Shown: positions 13,158-26,234 of the stretch, piece by piece
Position numbering within the stretch: the stretch's first letter is position 1
Layout of the letters: each line of letters starts with the position of its first letter
Assembly: GCF_024679095.1 (NCBI RefSeq)
Contig: NC_066509.1
Span: forward strand, 13,545,042 to 13,609,041
DNA: 64,000 bases
DNA from: Eriocheir sinensis
Lineage: Eukaryota; Arthropoda; Malacostraca; Decapoda; Varunidae
Direction of reading: 5' to 3'
The notes under the pieces: generated by a model
Seen by the model: the letters and a program-made list of their open reading frames with translations, nothing else
What the model was told of the DNA's origin: nothing
Database searches by the model: none
Translations under genes and position numbers: made by a program

Positions 13158-13435
13158 TCGACTGCCTGCCCAAAGGTCCGCCTCCACTGCCCAAGGCCAA
13201 TATGCAGTCAACCCCCCGTCTCGACACCAGGACCGACACCAAGCAGGCAGAGGCTCAGAACGGCGCCGCGGTGACTGGCCAGGAGGATAATGCGAAGAGC
13301 AACACAGCGGACAGGGAGGTGGGTCAGGGTTCCGCCGCCAAGTCTCGCCCGTCGTCCCTCACCTACCCTCCTGTGGCCTATGTACCACTCAAAGTAGATC
13401 ATGAGAGCATCAACAGTCTGTACGGATTGATATAA
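13158..13435 (+). CDS. Gene A, terminal exon: cytoplasmic tail with ITIM-like C terminus
   Basis: Acceptor CCACGTGTAG after a pyrimidine-rich stretch, phase 1, matching the donor phase of the transmembrane exon; 91 residues then TAA at 13433. The tail begins with a proline-rich KGPPPLPK (SH3-ligand type), has an Ala/Gly/Glu/Lys-rich polar middle, and ends PPVAYVPL...INSLYGLI-stop. VAYVPL and SLYGLI both fit the (S/I/V/L)xYxx(I/V/L) immunoreceptor inhibitory pattern, and YGLI also fits the YxxPhi endocytic signal. The gene B tail ends with the same motif, which makes chance unlikely. Signalling or trafficking roles are inferred. Confidence 0.75.
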
Positions 13436-13653
13436 CGCCAAAAAGAAACACGGTATATGCGGAGATGGTTGATGTCCAGGCTAGCCACGTCCCTCGTCCC
13501 TCCACCTCGCCTACCCTCCTGCGTCCTGTCTGCCACCACACATAGATTGGAAAAGAAAATCAACAGCCACTACAACATGGGTTTTCAACTGATAGGTAAT
13601 TGCCCCAAAACGGGTAGAATAGCAACTCCTGATAGGTAGTGAAGGTTTTGTTG

Positions 13654-13659
13654 AATAAA
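13654..13659 (+). terminator. Candidate polyadenylation signal of gene A
   Basis: AATAAA in TTGAATAAATAT about 220 bases after the gene A stop codon. Position and sequence are canonical; no transcript evidence is available. Confidence 0.5.
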
Positions 13660-14352
13660 TATATTAGCGAAAAGTATTATGTGTTATTTCCAAGTTAAAA
13701 GAAGCTTACATTATGTTGACGCTCAGTACTCATTTTATCAACAAAATAATATAAATAGGTCTTGAAAACAGTTGCATGAGGATTAATTACTTTTCATTTC
13801 ATTAATTTTAGAGCAAATGAAAAGAAATGTTTTGGTGGACAGTGAGAGCAGAGGGGCTGACACCTGTTTTGTGGGTTATTACAATGCCGAAGGGAGGAAT
13901 GCGTTATGCACCACTAAAGGCTGGACGAGTGGACTTGATTGCTGTACATAACAAAGGAGCTGCAGCCATATACAGCACAACAAGAACATGAGAGGACGAG
14001 CAGCCTCCACGGGGTAATGAAAAAGCCAGAGTGGAAAGATACGACTCTGACGTGTACCCATAAGCATGTAGTTTTGTACATAATATATATTTCTATATAT
14101 CAGTGCAATCACCAACTCATTCATTAATCGGTTTGTGATGTGCTGTATGTATTTATTACTGAAGTTAACGGTATAACCACTAGTAAGTAGAATATATGTG
14201 TATACAGATACAGCTAAATCGCCATTATTACTCACATCTGTGGACATACTTCATTCATTAACTTCCACTGGCGTCCATCATTGATCATGCTTGTATTCGT
14301 AAGGTAAATAAACGCTATTTGTATGCATGTTTTTTTCTGTTTTTAATATTGC

Positions 14353-14356
<4 letters not shown>

Positions 14357-14447
<91 letters not shown>
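14357..14447. repeat. (AC)n microsatellite
   Basis: About 90 bases of AC dinucleotides between genes A and B. Confidence 0.98.
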
Positions 14448-14451
<4 letters not shown>

Positions 14452-14699
14452 ATGAATATATAAACAAGTCAACACTCTCTGGAATTCATTTTACATCACA
14501 CCGAAATTATTGAACCTATGAAACAATGCACACACATAGACAGGGAACTCCATAGCGAGGGTCTGATAGTATGTCTGAAGATGGAAAAGAAGAAAATAAT
14601 AATAATGTTTAATAATCAGTTGGCAGAACAACAAATAACGATAGGGAATGAAACGTGAAAGAGAAAGTAGAGAAATACACATAACTAAGCCAAACAATT

Positions 14700-15240
14700 A
14701 GCACAAACCCAGCCCTCGAAAAAGCTATAAGAGGAATGGAATGGGATGGAGCCTTTTTAGTACACTGTAATAAGAATAGCAACCTGACACACCCTGAAGA
14801 GATACGTGTACAACTGATGTATCCTGAGAGTACTAGCTTATGGTTGAGAAACTTGGCGCCTCAAAACAGTTAAAGAGAAAATAAAGAGGCACAAAGAGGA
14901 ATGAAGAGAACAAAAATAAGGTAAGGATAACATGGCGAGACAGGAAATAAACACGATGGGTTGGGGAAGAGACAAAGTTTGAACACACTGCAATGACGTT
15001 TAAGAATAAGAAATGGAGAAAGGCAGACAATATCATGCGTTGAACTGATGACAGACGGACGACGAAAGTAAAAGAGTAACGACCCAAGAATTTTAAACGT
15101 CAGGGCAGCAAGAGGACCAGGTGGAGAGATTTGATTAAAGCAAGAATAGAATGGAGTAGACTAACAAAGGACAGAGAGAGATAGAGAACGTCCTGCACAC
15201 TATTAATGCATATGGCTGAGGAAGTTATTGATGATGATAC
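14700..15240 (+). mobile_element. Degenerate LINE fragment, plus, RT 3' part
   Basis: Across shifting frames the plus strand reads as pieces of a LINE C terminus: a weak QLMYPESTSLWL block, ITWRDRK-like sequence, then ADN..R-DRRTTKV, RQG-RTRWRD and MEWSRLTKDRERWRT-like pieces. Frames are broken many times. I recognise the general arrangement of invertebrate RTE-like retrotransposons. Confidence 0.5.
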
Positions 15241-15526
15241 CCATAACGCTTCCTCGCTTCAACCCTTAGAGACTCCTTATAACGCCTTCCCAAAACTAAC
15301 CCTTGGCTATTCCCCTTTAAAGTCGCCTTGCTCTCGCCTTTAGACGGCCGCCTTGAACCTCCACAAACACACACGCGGCAGATCAAACACACGGCCCGAT
15401 CAAAGACCACACTCGCCGCTCCCGTGTTTGTGTTGTCCGCCCAAGTTTTCTACTCGCTCGTCAACTCTCTTTTCTCCAGTCTTTTTTTCTGAACATCCCT
15501 TCCACGAAAAAATAGTGACGCAACCC

Positions 15527-15672
<146 letters not shown>

Positions 15673-15779
15673 GGATTTCTTACCTAGATTTCTTACCTAA
15701 ATGGAGAGAACCCCATCTAGAATCAGGTGACGCCTCCAACCAAGACAGCAAGTAGATTGTCCTTTAGATGTTCTGATGG

Positions 15780-16875
15780 TTGGCTAATGTGGCATCACCA
15801 AGACCACACAAACAACTGCCATAATACTCTTGAGTAAGTGCCAAGACAATATAGTCAGGTTGGCAATCCCGAGTGGAGACACAGCACAGCACAGGACACA
15901 AGTTTACAAGTTAAAGAGATACTCAACAACCCAAAGTCAATCAAAATCATACAAAATTTGACCGAGAGAAGTGTGGAGATGCCGTTTGAAAGCATTAACA
16001 GAATTCACCACAACAACTGATTCTGGTAAATTATTCCAAATGCTAATGACCCGCACAGAGAAGAAACGAGCTCGAACATCAGTATTGTAACGAGGAACAA
16101 AAAGCTTAAAGGAGTGGCCTCTCGTGTCTCTGTTGAAATTTCTAACAAAGAGGTGACCTAGATTCGGACAAAACCCTTTCAGAATGTTGAACACCATAAT
16201 GAGATCAGCTCTGATCAATCTTCCTTTAATGGAATAAAGACTCAATCTAGCGAGACGTTCACTGTATGGCAGATCATGGAAACCGGTAATTTTCTTGGTC
16301 CACCTCCTCTGAACATTTTCTAAAAGCCTAATGTCTCCTGTATAACCAGTGAACCAAACCACAGAGGCAAAGTCCAAGATAGGGCGAATATGCGAGATAA
16401 AAACTGTCTTCATGAAATCAGGAGATCTGCAAAGGGTACCCTTTAGAATACTGTAACCAATGCCTCCAGCCTTGCCAGTGATTTCTCTCACATGCAAATG
16501 AAATTTTAGGGAGGAATCCACCCTGACCCCAAGATCCTTATAGTTATCTACATCTTGTATGGGTTGGTTTCCAATAAAATATGGTAAAGGAGCAGGAGCA
16601 TAAAGGAAATTCCTACAAAAGTTCATTCTGGCACATTTGCCAACTGAGAAAGATAAACCCCAAGAGCTGCTTGTGTTGTAAAGAGTGTTGATGTCTCTCT
16701 GCAAAATACTGTGAGAAATTAATTGGTTAGACTTAGAAATTTCAGTAGCTAGGTATAATTTAAGATCATCAGCAAATAAACAAAACTTACAATTTAATTC
16801 TGAAACAACATGATTAATGTAAATGAGAAAAAGCAAGGGACCAATTACAGACCCTTGGGGAACACCACGAGGGAG
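15780..16875 (-). mobile_element. 5'-truncated non-LTR retrotransposon with intact RT C-terminal frame, minus
   Basis: One uninterrupted minus-strand frame (stop at 15937) starts at the RT motif RGVPQGSVIGPLLFLIYINH, has the catalytic FADDLKLY box about 35 residues later, thumb-region NYKDLGVRVDSSL, then SHIRPILDFASVVWF and the C-terminal WNNLPESVVVVNSVNAFKR block. This is the typical order for CR1/Jockey-type LINEs. It is the youngest-looking LINE copy here, with about 310 open residues. The 5' end stops at a GT-rich array. Some frame upstream of the PQGS motif is microsatellite and not part of the protein. Confidence 0.85.
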
Positions 16876-16879
16876 GGGG

Positions 16880-16919
16880 CAGTGTGTGTGTGCGTGTGTG
16901 TGTGTAGAGGGAGGGGGTA

Positions 16920-16953
<34 letters not shown>

Positions 16954-17092
16954 GGGTGTGTGGGTGTGGGTGTGTGTAAACAATATAAAAATAGTCCGTC
17001 ATACGTGAACTCTTTTCGGAAATCCCAAGACAAAGGAATACACACACACACACACACAGGAAATGAAGGGAAGGACTGGAATCAGCTCTACG

Positions 17093-17142
<50 letters not shown>
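16880..17142. repeat. (GT)n and (CA)n patches
   Basis: GT/GGGTGT-rich sequence to about 16978, a short CA run at 17039-17058 and about 48 bases of CA at 17094-17142. They lie just upstream of the gene B start exon. Confidence 0.9.
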
Positions 17143-17144
<2 letters not shown>

Positions 17145-17282
17145 GGGCAGTAAGAAAGAGGCGCGACAAGCTGTGTGACGTGTTGCATTTCCTCGGGTTC
17201 TCCCTCAGGTGGCGCATACGAATTGAAAGGAATAAAAAGAAAGGAAAGAAGAAGAGGACTGAAGTGTCAACAGAAATTCTCC

Positions 17283-17376
17283 ATGGCTGGGCTGGTGATC
17301 GGGAAGGTGATGGAGCTGATGGTGCTGGCCGTGTTACTGGTGGCCCCTGCTACATCACAGTCACACTTGGAACTGG
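17283..17376 (+). CDS. Gene B, first exon: signal peptide
   Basis: ATG at 17283 in context CTCCATGGC starts MAGLVIGKVMELMVLAVLL, a signal peptide whose core MVLAVLLVAP is followed by a likely cleavage after ATSQS. The exon ends CTGG/GTGAGT at 17376 in phase 1. The frame is open further upstream, but this Met is the first that gives a proper signal peptide. Gene C begins with a comparable exon of 97 coding bases in the same phase. With the following exons it encodes a 256-residue type I membrane protein. Confidence 0.75.
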
Positions 17377-18649
17377 GTGAGTATTAACGCTTACTTATTT
17401 TACAGCCGCCAACATTCCCTGCAAAACCTACGAAAATGGTTATCCAACTATATTAGCCTTTGTACCACTGGAATATAAACTCAAGAGGAGTAAAACAGAC
17501 AAAATGTATTTCAGCGTGGTTTTGTTTCATCTATAGTCAGACATAGTTGACAAGCTAAATGAGTTACACTGCTAATCCTTACTCCGCCCCTCTCCCAGCA
17601 TCATCGTGTGTTTGAAGCGGAGTACTGAATCAAACGAGTCTTCTCAAGACGCATCGCGTACCCGAAAAAATCCTCAGTTTGAGAACCTTTGGCCGAGGGG
17701 AAGAGCACCTGCACGGGGGAGACGTGATACTTATCTATAAATTAAAACCCTTGGGTCTCTTGTGCAAGCAACGTCCGTGCCCTTCGAGCAAACCCAATGG
17801 GTCAACACACGTAATTGCCCATCATACAGATGAGTGGTGTGGCGGAAGACGCCACCGCTGGTAATATTTTGTTCTATTCCTAACACGTATCATTATCTCC
17901 GAGCCTTGATACGAGTTTGTGTACAGCCCAGACTTCCTTTCCTTCTGCTAAAAACGTGGTTATTCCTCTTACGTAAAGAGAAATATGGCAATAAATAACG
18001 CTAAGCTCAATAAGAAGGAAAGGGGAGAGGGAGCACACTGTAAATTCACTTACCTTTCGTAGATGGTCGTGATGGTCGATAGGTGATGGTGATAGTGGTG
18101 GTGGTGGTGTGGAAGCGATGGGTAGAGGGCCACATTGAGGGCTCAGTGTTGGTCCAGCCCATTGTGCCTTACGCAAGCAATGGCCCCCGACCCAGAGTGT
18201 GACCAGCACTTGGTAACACTGGCTGCCGGAGAGACAAAGTGCCAAGATGAAATTAAGGATCATGTAAAGGAAGCAGATTGCTGATAAGAAAATTTTATGG
18301 ATTCTCATCCCTACGACTATACTGTGGTGCAGTGCTAACGCCCGAGTTGCCTCATTCTGTCTGTAATCTGCCACCTCTTGCGTCATTTAAGCTGCCTCAT
18401 TCTCTTGTTTTGCGATTCACCTTTTCCAGGCATTTAGATGCAATAATAAAGTTAAAGATGTTTCATCATGTCTGCCATCCGTCACCTTTTCCGCTTTTCG
18501 GGAGCAGTACAATGATCACACTTGTTTCAAAATCCTTGTAACCCTTTCCTCTGGCGATAGTTTAATAGTGCCAAGTTAAAATGATTCTCATGAAGTCTGT
18601 AATCATCGACTCTTACGCCATTATTTCAAAATCATAACCATTGCCAGCA
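17377..18649. other. Gene B intron 1, part
   Basis: Mostly unique-looking sequence. A GTGATGGTGATAGTGGTGG patch lies near 18083-18104. I see no extra exon with support. Confidence 0.45.
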
Positions 18650-18945
18650 CATCCGTGGTGCAGTGGTTAGTACGTCTAGCTACAAATCCGCAGGCATGGG
18701 TTCGAATTCCGGCCCGGGCAGTCGACACATAACCCACCCACCTGTTCATTCTCTTTCTCGGGCTGCTCAATAAATGGGTACCTGAAGAAACCCGGGGAAG
18801 GTAAATTGTGGTAACCCGGATATTACACTGTCCCGAGGTAACAGATTATTACTCACCACAACCTCATTGGCCAATGTTACGAAGATGAGCACCGAGGCCA
18901 CGCGTAGCTATAACATATGCTCCCAACTTTACCTAAACCCTTATT
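18650..18945 (+). mobile_element. tRNA-derived SINE, family B, in gene B intron 1
   Basis: CCGTGGTGCAGTGGTTAGTA head, GGGTTCGAATTCCGGCCCGGG B box, then TCAATAAATGGGTACCTGA and GTAACCCGGATATTACAC in the body, ending GCTCCCAACTTTACCT. It aligns over its whole length with 7337-7607 and has about 35 extra bases carrying GATGAGCACCGAGGCCACGC near the end. Confidence 0.85.
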
Positions 18946-19167
18946 TTTTAATGCCTTGTTTGCAACTCTTCGAGCTCTCACACTTAAGAGCGGAACAAAG
19001 GTATTACTAACAGATTGATTTTCATTTATTGCACGACTAGAGGAATGAGCTTAATTTTAGTCTTATATCTAGGCCTATCTAGCTACATTTTCATCATTTG
19101 ACCAACTCTGGATTTCACTATATTATATGCTACTCTTCTATACATGTGATACCCTTCTTCCTTGCAG

Positions 19168-19388
19168 TTACGGAAAACAACACGGAGACGTTTTCTCTGC
19201 CAAGCACCTCTCCTGCCCTTACTGTCATCAAGTTTTCAAAGGACACACACTCATCAAACACTCAAGCGGGATTCAAAATAAAATATTCGTCAGCCTATGC
19301 ATCATATGATGAAAATTTCAAGATCGGGCAAGACGATGACGAGAAGAGGAACATGATCATCGTGCTCTATAACTCGCTGAGCTATTTG
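19168..19388 (+). CDS. Gene B, exon 2: ectodomain part 1
   Basis: Acceptor TTCCTTGCAG and donor TTG/GTATGT; phase 1 in, phase 0 out, giving residues 32-105 of the protein. It starts VTENNTETFSLP, with one NNT sequon, and contains mostly polar beta-prone sequence ending LYNSLSYL. The FSLP near the start matches the position of LTLP (gene A) and ISLP (gene C). It lacks both the mucin stalk of A and the acidic insert of C, so it may show the minimal domain. Domain family not recognised. Confidence 0.75.
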
Positions 19389-19602
19389 GTATGTAATAAT
19401 GGAAAGTTACGGCTGAATCACTCCTAAGACAGAACAGGTCTCACTCTTTTATCACAGGTAGATCAATGGCTATATACTAAATCTGTGTATTTTCTAATCA
19501 AACTAGTTCGATCCAACATCGTTTATTTTTCACCACTTAATTCATCCCTATACATGCTTTGAACCTGCAATAATATATAATATCAATAATAACTGTTAAC
19601 AG

Positions 19603-19732
19603 CCTGAGTCCAGAAAGGTGTTGAACATGCTGACTTGCAAGGAGAATACCCTCTCCTGGAAGATTCAGCACATGGCAGTGTGGAGCGAGCAGCGCGTCAG
19701 GTGGCAGGTGTTCCACAACGATCCCGCCTTCT
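19603..19732 (+). CDS. Gene B, exon 3: ectodomain part 2
   Basis: Acceptor GTTAACAG and donor TTCT/GTAAGT; phase 0 in, phase 1 out, 43 codons plus one base (residues 106-148). It has one cysteine (MLTCKEN) and three tryptophans, ending VRWQVFHNDPAF. Compared with genes A and C the paired cysteines at the end are missing, so the disulphide pattern has changed in this paralogue. Confidence 0.75.
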
Positions 19733-19859
19733 GTAAGTTAGATTTTTACACAAATACACACAAAAAAGATAGATGAATATATATAGAGTGAGCTGGAAAG
19801 ACAGATCGGTAGATAAATAATATTGCCAATACATAAAAAAAAGTTACCACTACTGCTTC

Positions 19860-19936
19860 GACTGCTATTACTTCTACTACTACTTCTACTGCTACTACTA
19901 CTACAACTATTATTATTACTATTATCATCATCATCA

Positions 19937-20015
<79 letters not shown>

Positions 20016-20018
20016 CAA
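19860..20018. repeat. (CTA)n/(TTA)n microsatellite
   Basis: CTACTACTT-rich lead then about 80 bases of TTA units at 19938-20016, in gene B intron 3. Confidence 0.95.
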
Positions 20019-20684
20019 AAATAATGAGAATAACATGATTCGCTTACGAGGCTGATAATAAAAAATGAAATAATTCGAACTTTTTTTCCTTGGCATATAC
20101 AAATAATTGACACGATCGCCACTCCCTTCCCATCATTACACGCGACTAGCACAACACGACTATGTGGGTTACTTCCTTCCTTTGCCACGCTACTAAGAAC
20201 AGAAAACACTCACCTCCTTTCTAAAGAGAATTGACGAAAGGCAGCCTTCACCCCGAATGACATAACAAGTAGCCTTACAAACGGAAGACCAAAACAACCG
20301 TAATTTTTCCACTCATAAAGTAAACTGTCAAATCATGTCCTCAACTTTAAACTTAAAATAACACTTCCTCTAAATAAAACAATGAACAGCTAAACCATTC
20401 TTTTTCACACTATACGGAATGATCAGCAAATACACAAAACCATGATTAGGGGTTACCAGTGTCTGTCCACGGGTGTGTCCTTAGTGTGTAAGTTATATGT
20501 TTTCATACTTGATATACTGAGCGTTTGAAGTAGGGCATTACTAAAGAGATCATTGGATGTTTAATGGCATTTTTTCATTTGAGAACTCTTTTCACTGACG
20601 GATGCGGACGTGGACGCAGATATGAACCCCGAGTCACAGATAAATGAATGCCCCGCCTAAAACAACAACCACATCTCTTTTCAG

Positions 20685-20849
20685 TGAACACCTCGACCCC
20701 TGATCCGTCTGCCTTGGCCATGAACACAACCTTACCCTCCACCCCTTCCTCGCCCTACCTGAGCCCCGCCTTCGTCACCCTGGCCTCCCTCTGTATCCTT
20801 TTCGCCCTCTCCACTCTCGTCCTCAGCATCCTCCTGTGCCTGAGATGTG
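20685..20849 (+). CDS. Gene B, exon 4: linker and transmembrane segment
   Basis: Acceptor CTCTTTTCAG, donor TGTG/GTGAGT, phase 1 in and out (residues 149-203). A Ser/Thr/Pro linker with NTS and NTT sequons precedes a hydrophobic helix at about residues 177-201 (AFVTLASLCILFALSTLVLS and six more), closed by CLRC. The two cysteines at the cytoplasmic face could be palmitoylated. Same exon position and phase as the gene A transmembrane exon. Confidence 0.8.
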
Positions 20850-21238
20850 GTGAGTATATTATTCCCGTACTGATATAATATTCAAATTCAATTGTGTAGT
20901 AAGGTCCACCACCACCCCTCCGTTATTTGCATTCTTCTATTGGTTGTCTTGAGTAAGTCTTTAACACATGAATGACAAATATGCATGCTCGTCACACAAA
21001 CGTTGCAACCACTGGAAAGCTTTCACCTCGACGGTACGTTATATTGGCACACAATGTATTGACTTTCGTTCACTTAGTCCTTAGCAGTACATGAAATCTC
21101 TACTAGTACACATTCACTAACTTCTTACTGTTTACTGATTTTACTTTTCAAAGGGTCTGCCAAAACTGGACTAGACAATTGGTTTTCTTTAGCGAAATAC
21201 TTCAGTACATTTTAATTTACTTTCTCCTCTCTCCTTAG

Positions 21239-21399
21239 CCTTCGCCAGGAATGGACTTGGACAGGCGACCTCCTCCAGCGACTCCACGACCTTCAAGAGT
21301 ACGGAGGCCCTTGTCACCGACCAAGCTTACTTCCCCTACAACTACAACGGCCGCGGCTCGCTCCACATCAGCGAAAACAGCCTCTACGGAGTCATCTGA
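21239..21399 (+). CDS. Gene B, terminal exon: cytoplasmic tail with NSLYGVI end
   Basis: Acceptor CTCTCCTTAG, phase 1, TGA stop at 21397-21399; residues 204-256. The tail is Ser/Thr-rich, then DQAYFPYNYNGRGSLHISE and NSLYGVI. AYFP aligns with AYVP in gene A, and NSLYGVI with NSLYGLI, while the spacer differs, so selection appears to act on the tyrosine motifs. SLYGVI matches the ITIM consensus and YGVI the YxxPhi sorting consensus. Which applies cannot be decided from sequence alone. Confidence 0.8.
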
Positions 21400-22400
21400 G
21401 GAGCCAGGACGGATACTTCAGCCCAGGGGCAATGGAAGCAAGGAAAATGTAACATAAAGCTGCCTTAAGTCTCCTTCACAAAATTCAAAATGCGTTCTAG
21501 AGTAAATCAGCTTGCCTCAAAACGCTGCTCAAAAGTCCCCCAAAAAAGGCTATACGCGTCTACGGTGTCATCATGTGCGTCATAAGTAAACCAACTCAAG
21601 GACAACGAAAGCTCAAAAAATACTGACTCAGTGCTGCCTTTTGTCCCTCTGTCCCCTAATCTCTCTTTAAAAGTTCAGAGCACTTTGAGGAGAGGTGGAT
21701 TAGGTTACCGAAAAAAACTTTGGCCCATGGAACACGGAAGCACGGGGAAGCTACAATCACGGAGCAGCATTCTGTTCTTCTGTTCCCAACCCCCTAATAA
21801 CGTCTCAAAACACATTCAGAAGTGGCTAAGGTTACTTATACATGCTGCATAAGGGAAAACAGCCTTGACGGAGGCATCATGTGTCTGAGAGGAAGTAAGG
21901 AAATCCCGACCCAAGGAGCTGCCTCCTGTCCCTTTGTCCTCTGCCCTCCTTCGAAATACCCAAAACCACGTATAAGAAAGCAGCCTTGGAGGAGTTATCA
22001 CGTGAGCCAGGATGGACATTTTGGACCTAGGAACGGAGGTACGGGAAATCCTCTCCTTTGTACCTCCCTCAGCTACAACACCTTCAGTAGCGAATAACAA
22101 GTTTGACTCAAAACAAGTTAGCCCAAGGAGATTGGAAAGGTCTAGGCATGGAGCTGTTTTCCGTGTCCCCTTTTTTCAGTGATGTAAAACACTCTCAGGA
22201 GTGGATCAGGCTATCTTCACATTCTGTACTCAAGAGAAAACGTCTTCTGGGAAGTTATCATGTGAATTCAGTCCAAGGAAAGTGTTATCATGGAAAATCG
22301 AAAACATGGAGCTGCCTTTGTCCCTTTGTCCCTCGGTCTCCTTCTCAAGATTTAAAATAATGTCAGGAGTGAAGAAAGCTACCTCAAAACATTACAGGAT
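21375..22400 (+). repeat. Degenerate tandem repeat seeded by the gene B stop-codon region
   Basis: The block GAAAACAGCCTCTACGGAGT at 21374, which encodes ENSLYGV, recurs in decayed form at about 21555 (GCGTCTACGGTGTCATCATG), 21855 (GAAAACAGCCTTGACGGAGG), 21978 (GAAAGCAGCCTTGGAGGAGT) and 22232 (GAAAACGTCTTCTGGGAAGT). Between them recur GCTGCCTTTTGTCCCTCTGT, TCTCCTT..AAAA and CAGGAGTGGA..AGGCTACCTC. Units are about 120-180 bases. The whole array lies between the stop codon and the candidate polyadenylation signal. Confidence 0.65.
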
Positions 22401-22616
22401 TTGTGTTATTTCCGACTACTTCATAATACAATATCGTGAACACATCAAAGGTAGTTACTTAAAAGTTTATCCTGTTTTTGTAACTTCCGGTAGATATAAT
22501 ATTATGTCATAACTTTACAATCTGCAGACATATTTCGGAGAGAGCAAGAAAAAATTTGACTACTTCTTCTTCAGGCATACTTCTTGAATGTTAACATAAG
22601 AGAAAGAGAAAATATA

Positions 22617-22622
22617 AATAAA
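22617..22622 (+). terminator. Candidate polyadenylation signal of gene B
   Basis: AATAAA in TATAAATAAAACC, about 1.2 kb after the stop. It would place the tandem repeat inside the 3' untranslated region. Confidence 0.4.
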
Positions 22623-22692
22623 ACCATAAAGGAAAATGTGTTTACTTTAAATCTGAGGGTTAACAATTATGAATATTTCAATCCTCTTTAAA

Positions 22693-22693
<1 letters not shown>

Positions 22694-22723
<30 letters not shown>

Positions 22724-23335
22724 GACAGCATAGGAACTAAACATACTCTCTTTTGACACATATCTTCTGTATAAGACAACCAGATTGCGGGCATCTGAGA
22801 TATCTACATCTTTTATTAGCCTCTTACAATATAACGTATGTAAACAAACGCACAGAGAAACAGCAACATACGAACAAACACCGCTCCCTTGACATTTATT
22901 ATCTAGTGACATCCGCCGCGGCCGCGCCTCCCTTAACACGCCAGCAGAACGAACGACGGCGAGGACGCAATAGGCAGGAGGAGTCGCTGTTCAAATCGCA
23001 CAAAGAGAGATCTTCTCCCCCTACTCAAGCCTGCCCTGCCTTGCCCTGCCTGCTAGTATAAGGTATTTCTAAGTGGACTACAAGACAACCGTGAAAAATT
23101 TGAGGAAAACTAGATGCGAGGTTTGACATCTTGTAATAAGTCTACACACGAATGCGAGCTACTGCCCAGCCTCGAACTGTGCCCGGGCGTCAGCAAACCG
23201 GCAGTGTCCGCCAGTGCCCCATGTTACCTCTGCAGTGTTTTGAGAAACTATGCAGACTATATTAAGGTGAGTTATTAGTTTACTTCCTAATATATAAAAA
23301 CTAAACCCACCAATGTCAACCCGTATGGCGACTAG
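22694..23335. other. Intergenic sequence between genes B and C
   Basis: Short (CA)n at 22695-22723, a GC-rich patch with GCCGCGGCCGCGCC near 22915, then nothing recognised. The patch might be a CpG-rich regulatory site; that is only a guess. Confidence 0.4.
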
Positions 23336-24480
<1,145 letters not shown>

Positions 24481-24484
24481 GCTG

Positions 24485-24843
<359 letters not shown>

Positions 24844-24886
24844 GAGGTGTCAACTGAAAAGTAAATCGAATCAAATGGAAGATGAT

Positions 24887-24888
<2 letters not shown>

Positions 24889-24929
<41 letters not shown>

Positions 24930-25054
24930 GAGTCTATGCCTATAGCGCCAGTAGGCTTGCTTGAGGGGCCTGGATGGTATTAGGCCCCAGCCCGTCATGG
25001 CGCAGGCAAGTGTTTATAGTGTGTGTGTGTGAGTGTGGGGGGGGGGGGGGGGGA
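24889..25054 (-). mobile_element. SINE family A 3' fragment flanked by (GT)n
   Basis: (GT)n at 24889-24926, then about 90 bases equal to the reverse complement of the SINE A 3' body (TAGCGCCAGTAGGCTTGCTT, GCCCCAGCCCGTCATGGCGC), then another GT/G run. The SINE fragment is embedded between two GT tracts with both its ends missing. Confidence 0.75.
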
Positions 25055-25847
25055 TGTAACGCCGGAGTTGCCTTGAGGATAAGCAATGATAAAATAAGAA
25101 CTTACACCTAGAAGCACACACATACCTTAGAAAATATGACATCTTCTGCATACCACTGCCCATATATATATTACTGATGGCCCTATTTATTTCTGTACGT
25201 AATTAATCCACCGTTACAACCAGGACAAGACCAGAAACTTCAAAGCAACTTTTCAACCAAATCAAACTTCTTTTATTTCGTCTTAAAGAAGCGTCTCCTC
25301 TCCGTTCTTTGTGACACTGCCTTTAAACTTCCTCCTTTACTGTTTAATAGAAAACGCTTATAAGATGCCACGACCAATACCACTTTTGACATGACTGCAA
25401 GGGGATTATAGACTTTGATCATGTGTGTCAAAAATAGAATTACTATATTAAAGTGGACGTGCCAGTTGTTTAAATTAGCGAAACAATTAGAGAAACACTG
25501 CAGAAAGATTCACACATATCCTTCATAAAGAAAATGGAGTACACAGCCCGAACAACTTTAGTAGATAATCCCTGAACATCACTAAATATACACCCCACAA
25601 AGAAAATCAAACAGGAGGTAAGACATTCTTGACAAGACGACGATAAACACTACATAACCAGACGAGATAAAGCATTTCCGGTAGCCTTCAGTGGAGAGAG
25701 AGAGAGTGTTTATGTTCGTGCTTTCATCATTAGGAGTGAATAAGCACCTTAATTATGCTTTAATATCAAAATAATGATGTAGGTAATGGGCATCAGCGGC
25801 CGCATTAATTGTTATAGTTATTGTTATTGCTGCCATTACCCTTACTC
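25055..25847. other. Unassigned sequence upstream of gene C
   Basis: Nothing recognised apart from a short GA run near 25697. Confidence 0.4.

Positions 25848-25921
<74 letters not shown>
25848..25921. repeat. (TTA)n microsatellite
   Basis: About 74 bases of TTA with flanking degenerate ATTATTGTT sequence to about 26055, immediately upstream of the gene C start exon. Confidence 0.95.
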
Positions 25922-25924
<3 letters not shown>

Positions 25925-26073
25925 ATTATCATTACTACTATCATTATTGTTATTACTGATGTTATGGTATGACATCCACTACACCATCCCATGTACTTTA
26001 TTATTGTTCTCATTATCATTATTGCTATTATTATCTGTATTATAATTGTTGTTATTTCTGGTGTCACTAAGGT

Positions 26074-26170
26074 ATGGCCCTCCACTACGCCCACAACACT
26101 ACGTCAAGGCTCCTGATGGCCCTGCTGCTGACGGTGGTGATGGGGACGCCGTGCACCTCCACCAGCACAG
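26074..26170 (+). CDS. Gene C, first exon: signal peptide
   Basis: ATG at 26074 starts MALHYAHNTTSR followed by the hydrophobic core LLMALLLTVVMGTPC and a polar TSTST; the exon ends ACAG/GTGAGG in phase 1, exactly as the first exon of gene B. The n-region is long and has an NTT sequon that would be removed with the signal peptide. The ATG is the only candidate in this frame. Confidence 0.7.
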
Positions 26171-26234
26171 GTGAGGTGCCGCCGAGATACGGAGATAAAT
26201 CAATTTAGCGCCGTCGTTTCAGCACCAGACATTC

